This document shows, in pieces, positions 1 through 9,419 of a stretch of 64,000 nucleotides of DNA. The translations under genes were made by a program, and so were the position numbers. How positions within the stretch are numbered: position 1 is the first letter of the stretch; the number at the start of each line of letters is the position of its first letter. Below the pieces are notes generated by a model. That model had not been told where the DNA came from, ran no database searches, and worked only from the letters and a program-made list of their open reading frames with translations. Origin of the DNA: Drosophila miranda (Eukaryota > Arthropoda > Insecta > Diptera > Drosophilidae); NCBI RefSeq assembly GCF_003369915.1, contig NW_022881603.1, forward strand, positions 43,835,723-43,899,722. The letters run 5' to 3'.

Positions 1-166
1 TTTCTGACCAACAGAAAGTAAATATATTCTTGTACTCGTATTTTCATACTCTTCAGTATGTACAACATAAACGTTAAGTTCTTCTAGAACTAATGTAAAA
101 TATTGAATTTGGTTGTCTGTTGTTTATTTAAATGGATTAATCCTTCAATGGGAAACAGTGCCCGAA

Positions 167-1626
167 TCAGTGCAGATTTAGCTTGGACAACGTCAAGTCA
201 TTCTCGTCAATAGGGGACACCGTTAGTTTCATTTTGTGCTCCTTGGCCATTTTGGATAACATTACAATGTCCGAGTTTATATAGGCACCCCGCAAAAGTG
301 CCACCGACGATTTTTCGGAAGTCTCAAGCTCCTTCACAAGTTCTTCAACACTGGGATTACATTTGGTTTCATCCTTTACTTCTTTAAACTTCTGGCCTGA
401 CAACGCACGAGTCCAAATGTCCTGAGATGCCTCTTTGTATTTTTTGATTTTCTTGTCCAGGTCAGTAATCTTAGCACTGATCTCATTGTTATCGGGCTTC
501 TTGGCTTGAGCCTGCATAAATATACACCGAGCATCCTTATATTCGCCTAAGGCGGACAGGGCGCAACCTTCCTGGTAGAGGGCCTTACAGGAAGGCTTAT
601 TTTCAGTGAGACGCCGCAAGGCTTTCATCGTAATGCACACGCGTTTGGGATTATGCAATTTATTGTAGCAGATCATCAAGTTTTGCTGGAAAAGTTAAAA
701 AAAAAACACATAAGTGGGGATGAGCCACGACGCTACAAGTTGCATAGTTACATTGAGAGTGATCAACAGAGCGATTTGCTTGCGCTCATCCTCATCATTG
801 GCTAGACGGCAATAGTTTAGAGAGCTTACGGCCCGCTCGAAGGCAGTGACGGCGTTGCGGTAGCGAAAGCGCTTCACACAGTCCTTGCCATGCATGTGCA
901 TGTCTAATGCCTTGGGGTAAACTATTGCAAACTTGTCCCGATCCACAGCGGCCATTGACGCGAAGGCATCTGAGTCCCCGATCAATGTGAAGTGAAGAAC
1001 TTCGATTTTGAAAAGTCAATCTGAACGTGGTTTAATGCGCGGCGGGCAGCCCATCTCGTGAAATAGCAACTTATAGGATATAATAAATTCGGCTTTTTCA
1101 TATGGGCGCATGGTAAGTACATCAGCCTGGAGGCCTTCTAGCACATCGCAACCTGCACCGGTCTCAAAATAGAATTTAGTTCGGCGCATCAATGAGGAAT
1201 CAAAAGGAGAACTCTCGCCTTCCCAATAACCACTATAGCGCACAGCGACACGTGCCTTGTCTGGCACCAGACCTCGGCCCTGGTGCCCCTCACGTGTGAT
1301 GCGCTTAAAAATGTTTTCATTGATCGGCTCCATCAATTTTTTGAGTTCCTCGAACGATTGGGTCGATGGAGAAGCGAGCTCTTCTTCATCAACATCTGGA
1401 GCGTTATCACAATCTTCCATTTCGTCGACATTAAAATCATCATCGCCAGCCCCAAATGGCGACTGTTCTACCTCAAATTGTGAGCCAGAGCCAACGAGTT
1501 TTCTAGAAGAGTAAGAGGCAGCGTCTAGGCAGCACATGATTGTGCAAATGTATCAAATTTCGATGCTTACCCAAGTTGCAGTGGTTCCTTGAGCATTTGA
1601 GTGCAATATGAAAAATTATCTTCCAT
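167..1626 (-). pseudogene. shu: shutdown copy 1, nonsense mutation in FKBP domain
   Basis: Exon 1 is 1571-1626, exon 2 is 737-1502 and exon 3 is 167-685, with introns 1503-1570 and 686-736 bounded by GT and AG. A single base change turns the glycine codon after RSD (residue 181 of the intact model) into TGA at 1016-1018. Translation would stop near the end of the FKBP domain and lose all TPR repeats. The rest of exon 2 and all of exon 3 remain open. An AATAAA on the minus strand lies at about 122-127, some 40 nt after the normal stop. Confidence 0.88.
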
Positions 1627-3876
1627 TTTTTCCACACTTTTTCCCAACTTTAACTTGTTTGGGTTAATTACAAAAATGCGCGCTAGGCAGTGACACCCTC
1701 AGAAATATACCAAGTATATACCGATGAAAAAACGACCTTAGCACACTTATGACCTCTTTAATTAAACAGGATAACAAATTGAGTTAAACTGCGAAAATTA
1801 ATACTGTTTGTAAATCTTTTCTCTGAAATTACAAAAAAAAAAAAACACACACACGATATCTTTCACTGTAACAGCGCCAAAATGATTAAATTTTCTTGAT
1901 ATTTGGTGGAATATTAAAAAACCGCCTTGGGCGACAATGGGTTAATCGTTCCGTCGAGGATGGGAAACCATATTTCTCGATTTTGATTCAAGATATGCTA
2001 ATTTTAGCCACTCCCTTTTATTGAACTTTTTATATAAATAAAAAAATGTTGTAACGAAAAAGGTCGAACTGCCCACAAAGTTTTTTTTCTACACGATTAG
2101 CTACTTTTAAGTACTCCTGAGTACATACATATGTAGATGTGCCAGTTCATAGAACGCATAGATAAAACCACACCATGAAAAACCACGAATTCATTAAACA
2201 TTTCTAACGCCCCAAATCTATCTGCGTATTTGAAAAGTAATTAAAAAATTTAATTTTGTAATAATAAAACGAGGGGGAACGTTGTGAGTTGCTGCGGACG
2301 CCGCAACTCTACATTTATACCCGATACTTAGTCAGTATGGCTCCCCTCCGGCAGACGCCGCGAATATTAAACGACACGAGAAAGAGTGCGTGCGAGAGAG
2401 ACAGAAAATCAGTCTGACCGTGACGTCGGGCGCTGCGTAGCCACTGCAAATTGATTTGTTCCTTTTGGCTATCAAAATGATCTGATCTGATCCAGATTCA
2501 TCAATCTGATAGATATGGTCGTTATCTATGATTCTGCGTTTTTAGTTTTCTCGAATCGTCGAAATTGTGGATGCCACAGATTTTCGCCCTCATTTTGAGT
2601 ATCGGGTATAATAAAAGAAAGTTACATAGCCCCTCCCATCAGGTAACCAACCTCTACCAAAGAATTTTCGCACATGTGGCTAATATCAGTTAAATCTGTT
2701 AAGGGGGCATGGTGCACATGCCAAGTCCGCCTCAATACATCAATTCGCGTGCCGAAATTTAATAAGTGCTCTCCAGAATTAAGACCTGTTTTTAAAACCC
2801 AACATTTAATTACTGTTACATACAGTTACAGTTAAATAACCCCCGCTTGCATGCAGGTTCGTTGCAGCGATTGAGAACCAATTATAAGCCACCAACAAGA
2901 CTGATTGCTGATAATAATAATATTTCAGTTTTGCATTTAAATTTTCTCATCGTCATACATACATGAGGAGAAAAGTTCGGAATTTTTTAATAATGTGCAA
3001 TCATTGAGACGGCACACTTCCCAAGTGATGGCTCAGTAGCTTCGATGGCGCATATCCTCACAAAACGCCAGACGCTGACAGTCTGTAATATATGATTATT
3101 ATAATGAAAATACAATGAAGATTAGTCGATATTTAATTGGAGTAAAGTAATTACAATGGGGTACTGGGAGGAGAATATATTAAGGCTTAAGGACTAACAC
3201 GGAATAAAAGAGCAGTGTTTACATGGTTGGGTGGGTAAACTCGCAATAACAACACCTGAATCCGCGCGGCTATACATATGACACAATCGACTGGATTTCT
3301 GAAACCCCTAACGCCAGGTTGGCAATTAAAATCTTTTTTATGTGTTTAACTAGAACAACTAAAAGATCCAGCCCATCCAAATAGCCCTGGGCGAAAGATC
3401 CCCCAAAATATTGTGGAGGGAAACAAGGATGATAGTTTTCCCACGGATTTGATAACCGTTACGGGCACCGAAGGCGAATTCCCACCTGTTCAATGAATCT
3501 ACCTCCTCTTGCATTTACGGCATTAATTATTGTAAAATTAAACCCGGCCAAATAGAGGGGCACCCGCCGCTCTCAGCGATTCATTTCAAAAACGCAATCA
3601 AATTTGAATTTTGAGTCTTTGTCTCCGGGCGGTCTCGAACCTATGTCATCAAAAGAGTCTGCGAGACTCAACGCGCAGCACCAAACAGGTCTCTCCACAA
3701 AAATCGGAAATTTGTGAATTTTGTTGAGCAAGAAGTCCACACTTAAATAAACTGCTTGCATTAACATACCCTTTTGGTCAATTTAAAACTAGCCGACAAA
3801 ATTTTCTTAAATTTTTAATTAAATTTGAGTTTTTACTCCATTCAATCCAGTCATAATTCCATTTTCATGGTTTAAA
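1627..3876. other. Long-type divergent intergenic region, cassette 1
   Basis: The region separates the shu start from the ORF64 start. The first 170 bp next to shu and the last 230 bp next to ORF64 are shared with short cassettes and probably hold both promoters. Between them are AT-rich DNA, a poly(A)-(CA)n tract near 1837-1853, an internally deleted DINE-1-like element (2317-2610), and about 1 kb with no convincing gene. A coding-looking remnant at 3278-3496 is discussed in the findings. Confidence 0.7.
2317..2610. mobile_element. DINE-1/Helentron-like element, internally deleted (cassette 1)
   Basis: It is bounded by inverted ends, ATACCCGATAC on the left and GTATCGGGTAT on the right. A hairpin-forming GAGTTGC...GCAACTC lies just outside the left end. 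The interior has a GA-rich tract (GCGAGAGAGACAG) and repeated TGATC motifs. Compared with the copy at 10113-10713 it lacks about 300 bp, including the (GTCY)n microsatellite, with the junction at 'cgccctcattttgag'. No coding capacity. The same deletion is present in cassettes 4, 7 and 8. Confidence 0.7.
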
Positions 3877-4071
3877 ATGTGTGTGTTAATTGTTGATAGT
3901 ACAAAAACTGTTTATGACTTCGTACGAAAACATTTGGAACTAAAGATAGCAGCTAAGATGAGACTTAAATTGTTCTTTATTCTGTTGTTGATTATTCTAG
4001 CAATGGTTTTATTAATGACGAAAGTCAGTGCCAAACGATGGGCTGATGGAGTAGATGGAGTGTGTGCCTAA
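3877..4071 (+). CDS. ORF64 copy 1: small hydrophobic or secreted peptide, hypothetical
   Basis: I do not recognise this 64-codon gene. It is kept in eleven cassettes with at most a few residue changes. The product has one strongly hydrophobic stretch (residues about 29-48, LKLFFILLLIILAMVLL) followed by a short polar tail, KRWADGVDGVCA. Read from Met1 (good context, AAAATGT) it looks like a single-pass membrane micropeptide. Read from the internal Met28 it looks like a signal peptide ending near VSA plus a 12-residue secreted peptide. An AATAAA lies at 4099-4104, 28 nt after the stop, so a short polyadenylated mRNA is plausible. It is divergent from shu and only about 140 bp upstream of roadblock. 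Confidence 0.5.
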   Translation: MCVLIVDSTKTVYDFVRKHLELKIAAKMRLKLFFILLLIILAMVLLMTKVSAKRWADGVDGVCA

Positions 4072-4209
4072 TCACTTTTTATAGTGTTAAATTATACCAA
4101 TAAAGATGATGTAGCAAGCTTAGCGATAGTTGATTTAAACAAGTAAATTCATTATTTTTGAGATACCAGCTGATCTCAAAGCGTAGAGCTCTGAGATACA
4201 CTACTCACA

Positions 4210-4613
4210 ATGCAGGCAGCCGAAACTGAGGTTTGCACATACCTATCTATCAAGTGTAGACCTCAAAGTATTATAATTCAACTAACTAATCGCCAATTCC
4301 ACAGCCCAAGCGTACCAAGAGTTATATTTATGAGGTATACCGACTTTTAGAGGAAAAGCCAGGGGTTGAAGAAATATTAATCATGAATCGTTCCGGTGTG
4401 CCGATCAAAACGTCAATGGAACGCCAAGACGCACTTCAACATGCCTGTCTTTATGAGAATTTGCGTGAAAAGTGTCAGGCTTTTCTATCAAAAATGGAGC
4501 CACCACAGCTCCTGACCATGTTGCGAGTCCGTACCAGATTCCACGAGGTCCTGCTAACACCTGATGGCAAGTGCAAAATCCAAAGGATACACATCTTAAG
4601 GTTGAGGATCTAA
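4210..4613 (+). CDS. Roadblock/LC7-type dynein light chain, copy 1 (intact)
   Basis: Exon 1 (4210-4230) encodes MQAAETE. A 74-nt GT-AG intron (4231-4304) follows, then exon 2 (4305-4613), for 109 aa in total. The protein matches the roadblock/LC7 fold in order: helix (YIYEVYRLLEEKPGVEEI), strands around LIMNRSGVPIKTS, helix (ALQHACLYENLREKCQAFL), and the terminal strands TMLRVRTRFHEVLLTPDG. Roadblock proteins are homodimeric light chains on the cytoplasmic dynein intermediate chain, and flies have several testis-biased paralogues. Which paralogue this is cannot be told here. The gene starts about 105 bp after the ORF64 poly(A) signal, so its promoter is very compact or it is co-transcribed with ORF64. 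A poly(A) signal lies at 4777-4782. Confidence 0.85.
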
Positions 4614-5020
4614 ATCGTCATTCCTCCAATTTTTAAATAATTGCTCCTACATATATCTACGTTGTTAGTCATCCAACTTCTTACACGTAAAACATTCTTC
4701 TCACTTTGTACACAGCCCAAACACAACAAACTGTTCATTTATGTGACTACCTGAATATAAATTCAATCAAATAAGTAATAAATAGTCCTCAGAGCTTCAG
4801 CTTAAAAACAAAATATATTCCAAAAACAGATGACATTTTCTGACCAACAGAAAGTAAATATATTCTTGTACTCGTATTTATAAAACACATTTCATTTTCA
4901 TACTCTTCAGTATGTACAACATAAACGTTAAGTTCTTCTAGAACTAATGTAAAATATTGAATTTGGTTGTCTGTTGTTTATTTAAATGGATTAATCCTTC
5001 AATGGGAAACAGTGCCCGAA
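4614..5020. other. Convergent roadblock-shu intergenic region (representative)
   Basis: This 407-bp AT-rich stretch holds the 3' UTRs of two convergent genes. The roadblock AATAAA is at 4777-4782, and an AATAAA for shu copy 2 lies on the minus strand near 4977. I see no other gene. Equivalent stretches are 1-166 (partial), 7538-7958, 12694-13114, 27230-27650, 30169-30589, 33103-33523, 42982-43444, 47433-47828, 50872-51278, 55965-56315 and 60368-60762. They differ by small indels only. The stretch at 38027-38554 also carries a retroposon, described separately. Confidence 0.8.
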
Positions 5021-6480
5021 TCAGTGCAGATTTAGCTTGGACAACGTCAAGTCATTCTCGTCAATAGGGGACACCGTTAGTTTCATTTTGTGCTCCTTGG
5101 CCATTTTGGATAACATTACAATGTCCGAGTTTATATAGGCACCCCGCAAAAGTGTCACCGACGATTTTTCGGAAGTCTCAAGCTCCTTCACAAGTTCTTC
5201 AACACTGGGATTACATTTGGTTTCATCCTTTACTTCTTTAAACTTCTGGCCTGACAACGCACGAGTCCAAATGTCCTGAGATGCCTCTTTGTATTTTTTG
5301 ATTTTCTTGTCCAGGTCAGTAATCTTAGCACTGATCTCATTGTTATCGGGCTTCTTGGCTTGAGCCTGCATAAATATACACCGAGCATCCTTATATTCGC
5401 CTAAGGCGGACAGGGCGCAACCTTCCTGGTAGAGGGCCTTACAGGAAGGCTTATTTTCAGTGAGACGCCGCAAGGCTTTCATCGTAATGCACACGCGTTT
5501 GGGATTATGCAATTTATTGTAGCAGATCATCAAGTTTTGCTGGAAAAGTTAAAAAAAAAACACATAAGTGGGGATGAGCCACGACGCTACAAGTTGCATA
5601 GTTACATTGAGAGTGATCAACAGAGCGATTTGCTTGCGCTCATCCTCATCATTGGCTAGACGGCAATAGTTTAGAGAGCTTACGGCCCGCTCGAAGGCAG
5701 TGACGGCGTTGCGGTAGCGAAAGCGCTTCACACAGTCCTTGCCATGCATGTGCATGTCTAATGCCTTGGGGTAAACTATTGCAAACTTGTCCCGATCCAC
5801 AGCGGCCATTGACGCGAAGGCATCTGAGTCCCCGATCAATGTGAAGTGAAGAACTTCGATTTTGAAAAGTCCATCTGAACGTGGTTTAATGCGCGGCGGG
5901 CAGCCCATCTCGTGAAATAGCAACTTATAGGATATAATAAATTCGGCTTTTTCATATGGGCGCATGGTAAGTACATCAGCCTGGAGGCCTTCTAGCACAT
6001 CGCAACCTGCACCGGTCTCAAAATAGAATTTAGTCCGGCGCATCAATGAGGAATCAAAAGGAGAACTCTCGCCTTCCCAATAACCACTATAGCGCTCAGC
6101 GACACGTGCCTTGTCTGGCACCAGACCTCGGCCCTGGTGCCCCTCACGTGTGATGCGCTTAAAAATGTTCTCATTGATCGGCTCCATCAATTTTTTGAGT
6201 TCCTCGAACGATTGGGTCGATGGAGAAGCGAGCTCTTCTTCATCAACATCTGGAGCGTTATCACAATCTTCCATTTCGTCGACATTAAAATCATCATCGT
6301 AAGCCTCAAATGGCGACTGTTCTACCTCAAATTGTGAGCCAGAGCCAACGAGTTTTCTAGAAGAGTAAGAGGCAGCGTCTAGGCAGCACATGATTGTGCA
6401 AATTTATCAAATTTCGATGCTTACCCAAGTTGCAGTGGTTCCTTGAGCATTTGAGTGCAATATGAAAAATTATCTTCCAT
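5021..6480 (-). CDS. shu: shutdown copy 2: FKBP-TPR co-chaperone of the piRNA pathway (intact)
   Basis: Exon 1 is 6425-6480, exon 2 is 5591-6356 and exon 3 is 5021-5539; the predicted protein is 446 aa, close to the length I recall for fly Shutdown (about 455). Shutdown (FKBP6-like) acts with Hsp90 in loading piRNAs onto Piwi proteins in the germline. Domains: an acidic linker (residues about 38-60), an FKBP-like domain (about 90-195, with RYSGYWEGE, PFDSS and YKLLFHEMGCPPRIKP), then TPR helices (about 215-335) and a lysine-rich C-terminus. The usual active-site Trp of FKBPs is replaced by Leu in VLEGLQ, so isomerase activity is doubtful, as expected for Shutdown. The start is the ATG of exon 1 (MEDNFSYCTQ); the MCCLD methionine is intronic. 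It carries private changes (GAG to EAY; AVRYS to AERYS). Confidence 0.88.
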
Positions 6481-6818
6481 TTTTTCCACACTTTTTCCCA
6501 ACTTTAACTTGTTTGGGTTAATTACAAAAATGCGCGCTAGGCAGTGACACCCTCAGAAATATACCAAGTATATACCGATGAAAAAACGACCTTAGCACAC
6601 TTATGACCTCTTTAATTAAACAGGATAACAAATTTTCCACAAAAATCGGAAATTTGTGAATTTTGTTGAGCAAGCAGTCCACACTTAAATAAACTGCTTG
6701 CATTAACATACCCTTTTGGTCAATTTAAAACTAGCCGACAAATTTTTTTTAAATTTTTAATTAAATTTGAGTTTTTACTCCATTCAATCCAGTCATAATT
6801 CCATTTTCATGGTTTAAA
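6481..6818. promoter_or_regulatory. Minimal shu/ORF64 divergent promoter region (short type, cassette 2)
   Basis: Only 338 bp separate the shu and ORF64 start codons here, against about 2.2 kb in long cassettes. The junction 'aacaaatt|ttccacaaaaatcgg' marks a deletion of about 2 kb, DINE-1 element included. Shu copy 2 beside it is intact, so this interval may hold all sequence essential to both divergent promoters. I see AT-rich 'gtatatac' motifs but no certain TATA box or initiator. Confidence 0.5.
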
Positions 6819-7013
6819 ATGTGTGTGTTAATTGTTGATAGTACAAAAACTGTTTATGACTTCGTACGAAAACATTTGGAACTAAAGATAGCAGCTAAGA
6901 TGAGACTTAAATTGTTCTTTATTTTGTTGTTGATTATTCTAGCAATGGTTTTATTAATGACGAAAGTCAGTGCCAAACGATGGGCTGATGGAGTAGATGA
7001 AGTGTGTGCCTAA
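6819..7013 (+). CDS. ORF64 copy 2, hypothetical micropeptide
   Basis: 64 codons, same architecture as the copy at 3877. The tail reads VDEVCA rather than VDGVCA (one G to A change), a variant shared with cassettes 3-6. An AATAAA follows in 'ccaataaagataatg'. Confidence 0.45.
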   Translation: MCVLIVDSTKTVYDFVRKHLELKIAAKMRLKLFFILLLIILAMVLLMTKVSAKRWADGVDEVCA

Positions 7014-7151
7014 TCACTTTTTATAGTGTTAAATTATACCAATAAAGATAATGTAGCAAGCTTAGCGATAGTTGATTTAAACAAGTAAATTCATTATTTT
7101 TGAGATACCAGCTGATCTCAAAGCGTAGAGCTCTGAGATACACTACTCACA

Positions 7152-7537
7152 ATGCAGGCAGCCGAAACTGAGGTTTGCACATACCTATCTATCAAGTGTA
7201 GACCTCAAAGTATTATAATTCAACTAACTAATCGCCAATTCCACAGCCCAAGCGTACCAAGAGTCATATTTATGAGGTATACCGACTTTTAGAGGAAAAG
7301 CCAGGGGTTGAAGAAATATTAATCATGAATCGTTCCGGTGTGCCGATCAAAACGTCAATGGAACGCCAAGACGCACTTCAACATGCCTGTCTTTATGAGA
7401 ATTTGCGTGAAAAGTGTCAGGCATTTCTATCAAAAATGGAGCCACCACAGCTCCTGACCATGTTGCGAGTCCGTACCAGATTCCACGAGGTCCTGCACCT
7501 GATGGCAAGTGCAAAATCCAAAGGATACACATCTTAA
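7152..7537 (+). pseudogene. Roadblock-type light chain copy 2, C-terminal frameshift
   Basis: Exon 1 is 7152-7172 and exon 2 is 7247-7537. A 4-bp loss near 7495 ('gtcctgcacctg' for 'gtcctgctaacacctg') shifts the frame after HEVL, replacing the terminal strand (LTPDGKCKIQ...) with HLMASAKSKGYTS and giving 103 aa. The family-like sequence with PD in the intact copies shows the deletion is derived. It is shared by copies 2-6. Loss of the last strand should impair the dimer fold, but a stable variant cannot be excluded. Confidence 0.7.
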
Positions 7538-7958
7538 GGTTGAGGATCTAAATCGTCATTCCTCCAATTTTTAAATAATTGTTCCTACATATATCTACGT
7601 TGTTAGTCATCCAACTTCTTACACGTAAAACATTCTTCTCACTTTGTACACAGCCCAAACACAACAAACTGTTCATTTATGTGACTACCTGAATATAAAT
7701 TCAATCAAATAAGTAATAAATAGTCCTCAGAGCTTCAGCTTAAAAACAAAATATATTCCAAAAACAGATGACATTTTCTGACCAACAGAAAGTAAATATA
7801 TTCTTGTACTCGTATTTATAAAACACATTTCATTTTCATACTCTTCAGTATGTACAACATAAACGTTAAGTTCTTCTAGAACTAATGTAAAATATTGAAT
7901 TTGGTTGTCTGTTGTTTATTTAAATGGATTAATCCTTCAATGGGAAACAGTGCCCGAA

Positions 7959-9419
7959 TCAGTGCAGATTTAGCTTGGACAACGTCAAGTCATTCTCGTC
8001 AATAGGGGACACCGTTAGTTTCATTTTGTGCTCCTTGGCCATTTTGGATAACATTACAATGTCCGAGTTTATATAGGCAGCCCGCAAAAGTGCCACCGAC
8101 GATTTTTCGGAAGTCTCAAGCTCCTTCACAAGTTCTTCAACACTGGGATTACATTTGGTTTCATCCTTTACTTCTTTAAACTTCTGGCCTGACAACGCAC
8201 GAGTCCAAATGTCCTGAGATGCCTCTTTGTATTTTTTGATTTTCTTGTCCAGGTCAGTAATCTTAGCACTGATCTCATTGTTATCGGGCTTCTTGGCTTG
8301 AGCCTGCATAAATATACACCGAGCATCCTTATATTCGCCTAAGGCGGACAGGGCGCGGACCTTCCTGGTAGAGGGCCTTACAGGAAGGCTTATTTTCAGT
8401 GAGACGACGCAAGGCTTTCATCGTAATGCACACGCGTTTGGGATTATGCAATTTATTGTAGCAGATCATCAAGTTTTGCTGGAAAAGTTAAAGAAAAAAC
8501 ACATAAGTGGGGATGAGCCACGACGCTACAAGTTGCATAGTTACATTGAGAGTGATCAACAGAGCGATTTGCTTGCGCTCATCCTCATCATTGGCTAGAC
8601 GGCAATAGTTTAGAGAGCTTACGGCCCGCTCGAAGGCAGTGACGGCGTTGCGGTAGCGAAAGCGCTTCACACAGTCCTTGCCATGCATGTGCATGTCTAA
8701 TGCCTTGGGGTAAACTATTGCAAGCTTGTCCCGATCCACAGCGGCCATTGACGCGAAGGCATCTGAGTCCCCGATCAATGTGAAGTGAAGAACTTCGATT
8801 TTGAAAAGTCCATCTGAACGTGGTTTAATGCGCGGCGGGCAGCCCATCTCGTGAAATAGCAACTTATAGGATATAATAAATTCGGCTTTTTCATATGGGC
8901 GCATGGTAAGTACAGCAGCCTGGAGGCCTTCTAGCACATCGCAACCTGCACCGGTCTCAAAATAGAATTTAGTTCGGCGCATCAATGAGGAATCAAAAGG
9001 AGAACTCTCGCCTTCCCAATAACCACTATAGCGTACAGCGACACGTGCCTTGTCTGGCACCAGACCTCGGCCCTGGTGCCCCTCACGTGTGATGCGCTTA
9101 AAAATGTTCTCATTGATCGGCTCCATCAATTTTTTGAGTTCCTCGAACGATTGTGTCGATGGAGAAGCGAGCTCTTCTTCATCAACATCTGGAGCGTTAT
9201 CACAATCTTCCATTTCGTCGACATTAAAATCATCATCGCCAGCCCCAAATGGCGACTGTTCTACCTCAAATTGTGAGCCGGAGCCAACGAGTGTTCTAGA
9301 AGAGTAAGAGGCAGAGTCGAGACAGCACATGAATGTGCAAATGTATCAAATTTCGATGCTTACCCAAGTTGCAGTGGTTCCTTGAGCATTTGAGTGCAAT
9401 ATGAAAAATTATCTTCCAT
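7959..9419 (-). pseudogene. shu: shutdown copy 3, frameshift in third TPR
   Basis: Exon 1 is 9364-9419, exon 2 is 8530-9295 and exon 3 is 7959-8478. One extra base near 8356-8359 ('gcgcggacc' for 'gcgcaacc') shifts the frame after YQEG (residue 314), and a TAA follows within about ten codons. The FKBP domain and first two TPRs stay open. The same insertion is in copies 5 and 8. Private changes in exon 2 include K to T at its first full codon. Confidence 0.85.

Noticed and set aside
1257..1514. 85-codon and 66-codon plus-strand frames opposite shu exon 2 (repeated in most copies)
   Set aside because: They are antisense shadows of the acidic-linker and FKBP coding sequence, low in complexity (Ser-rich), and change whenever shu changes.
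3620..3710. tRNA-like sequence on the minus strand (GGTTCGAGACC resembles a B box; GAGTCTCGCAGACTC a hairpin)
   Set aside because: T-stem pairing fails, the anticodon-like loop has five bases and no acceptor stem forms. At best a decayed tRNA-derived relic.
6361..6391. MCCLD methionine as the start of shutdown
   Set aside because: It lies in intron 1. Good GT-AG sites on both sides join a conserved 56-nt first exon that supplies a better start.
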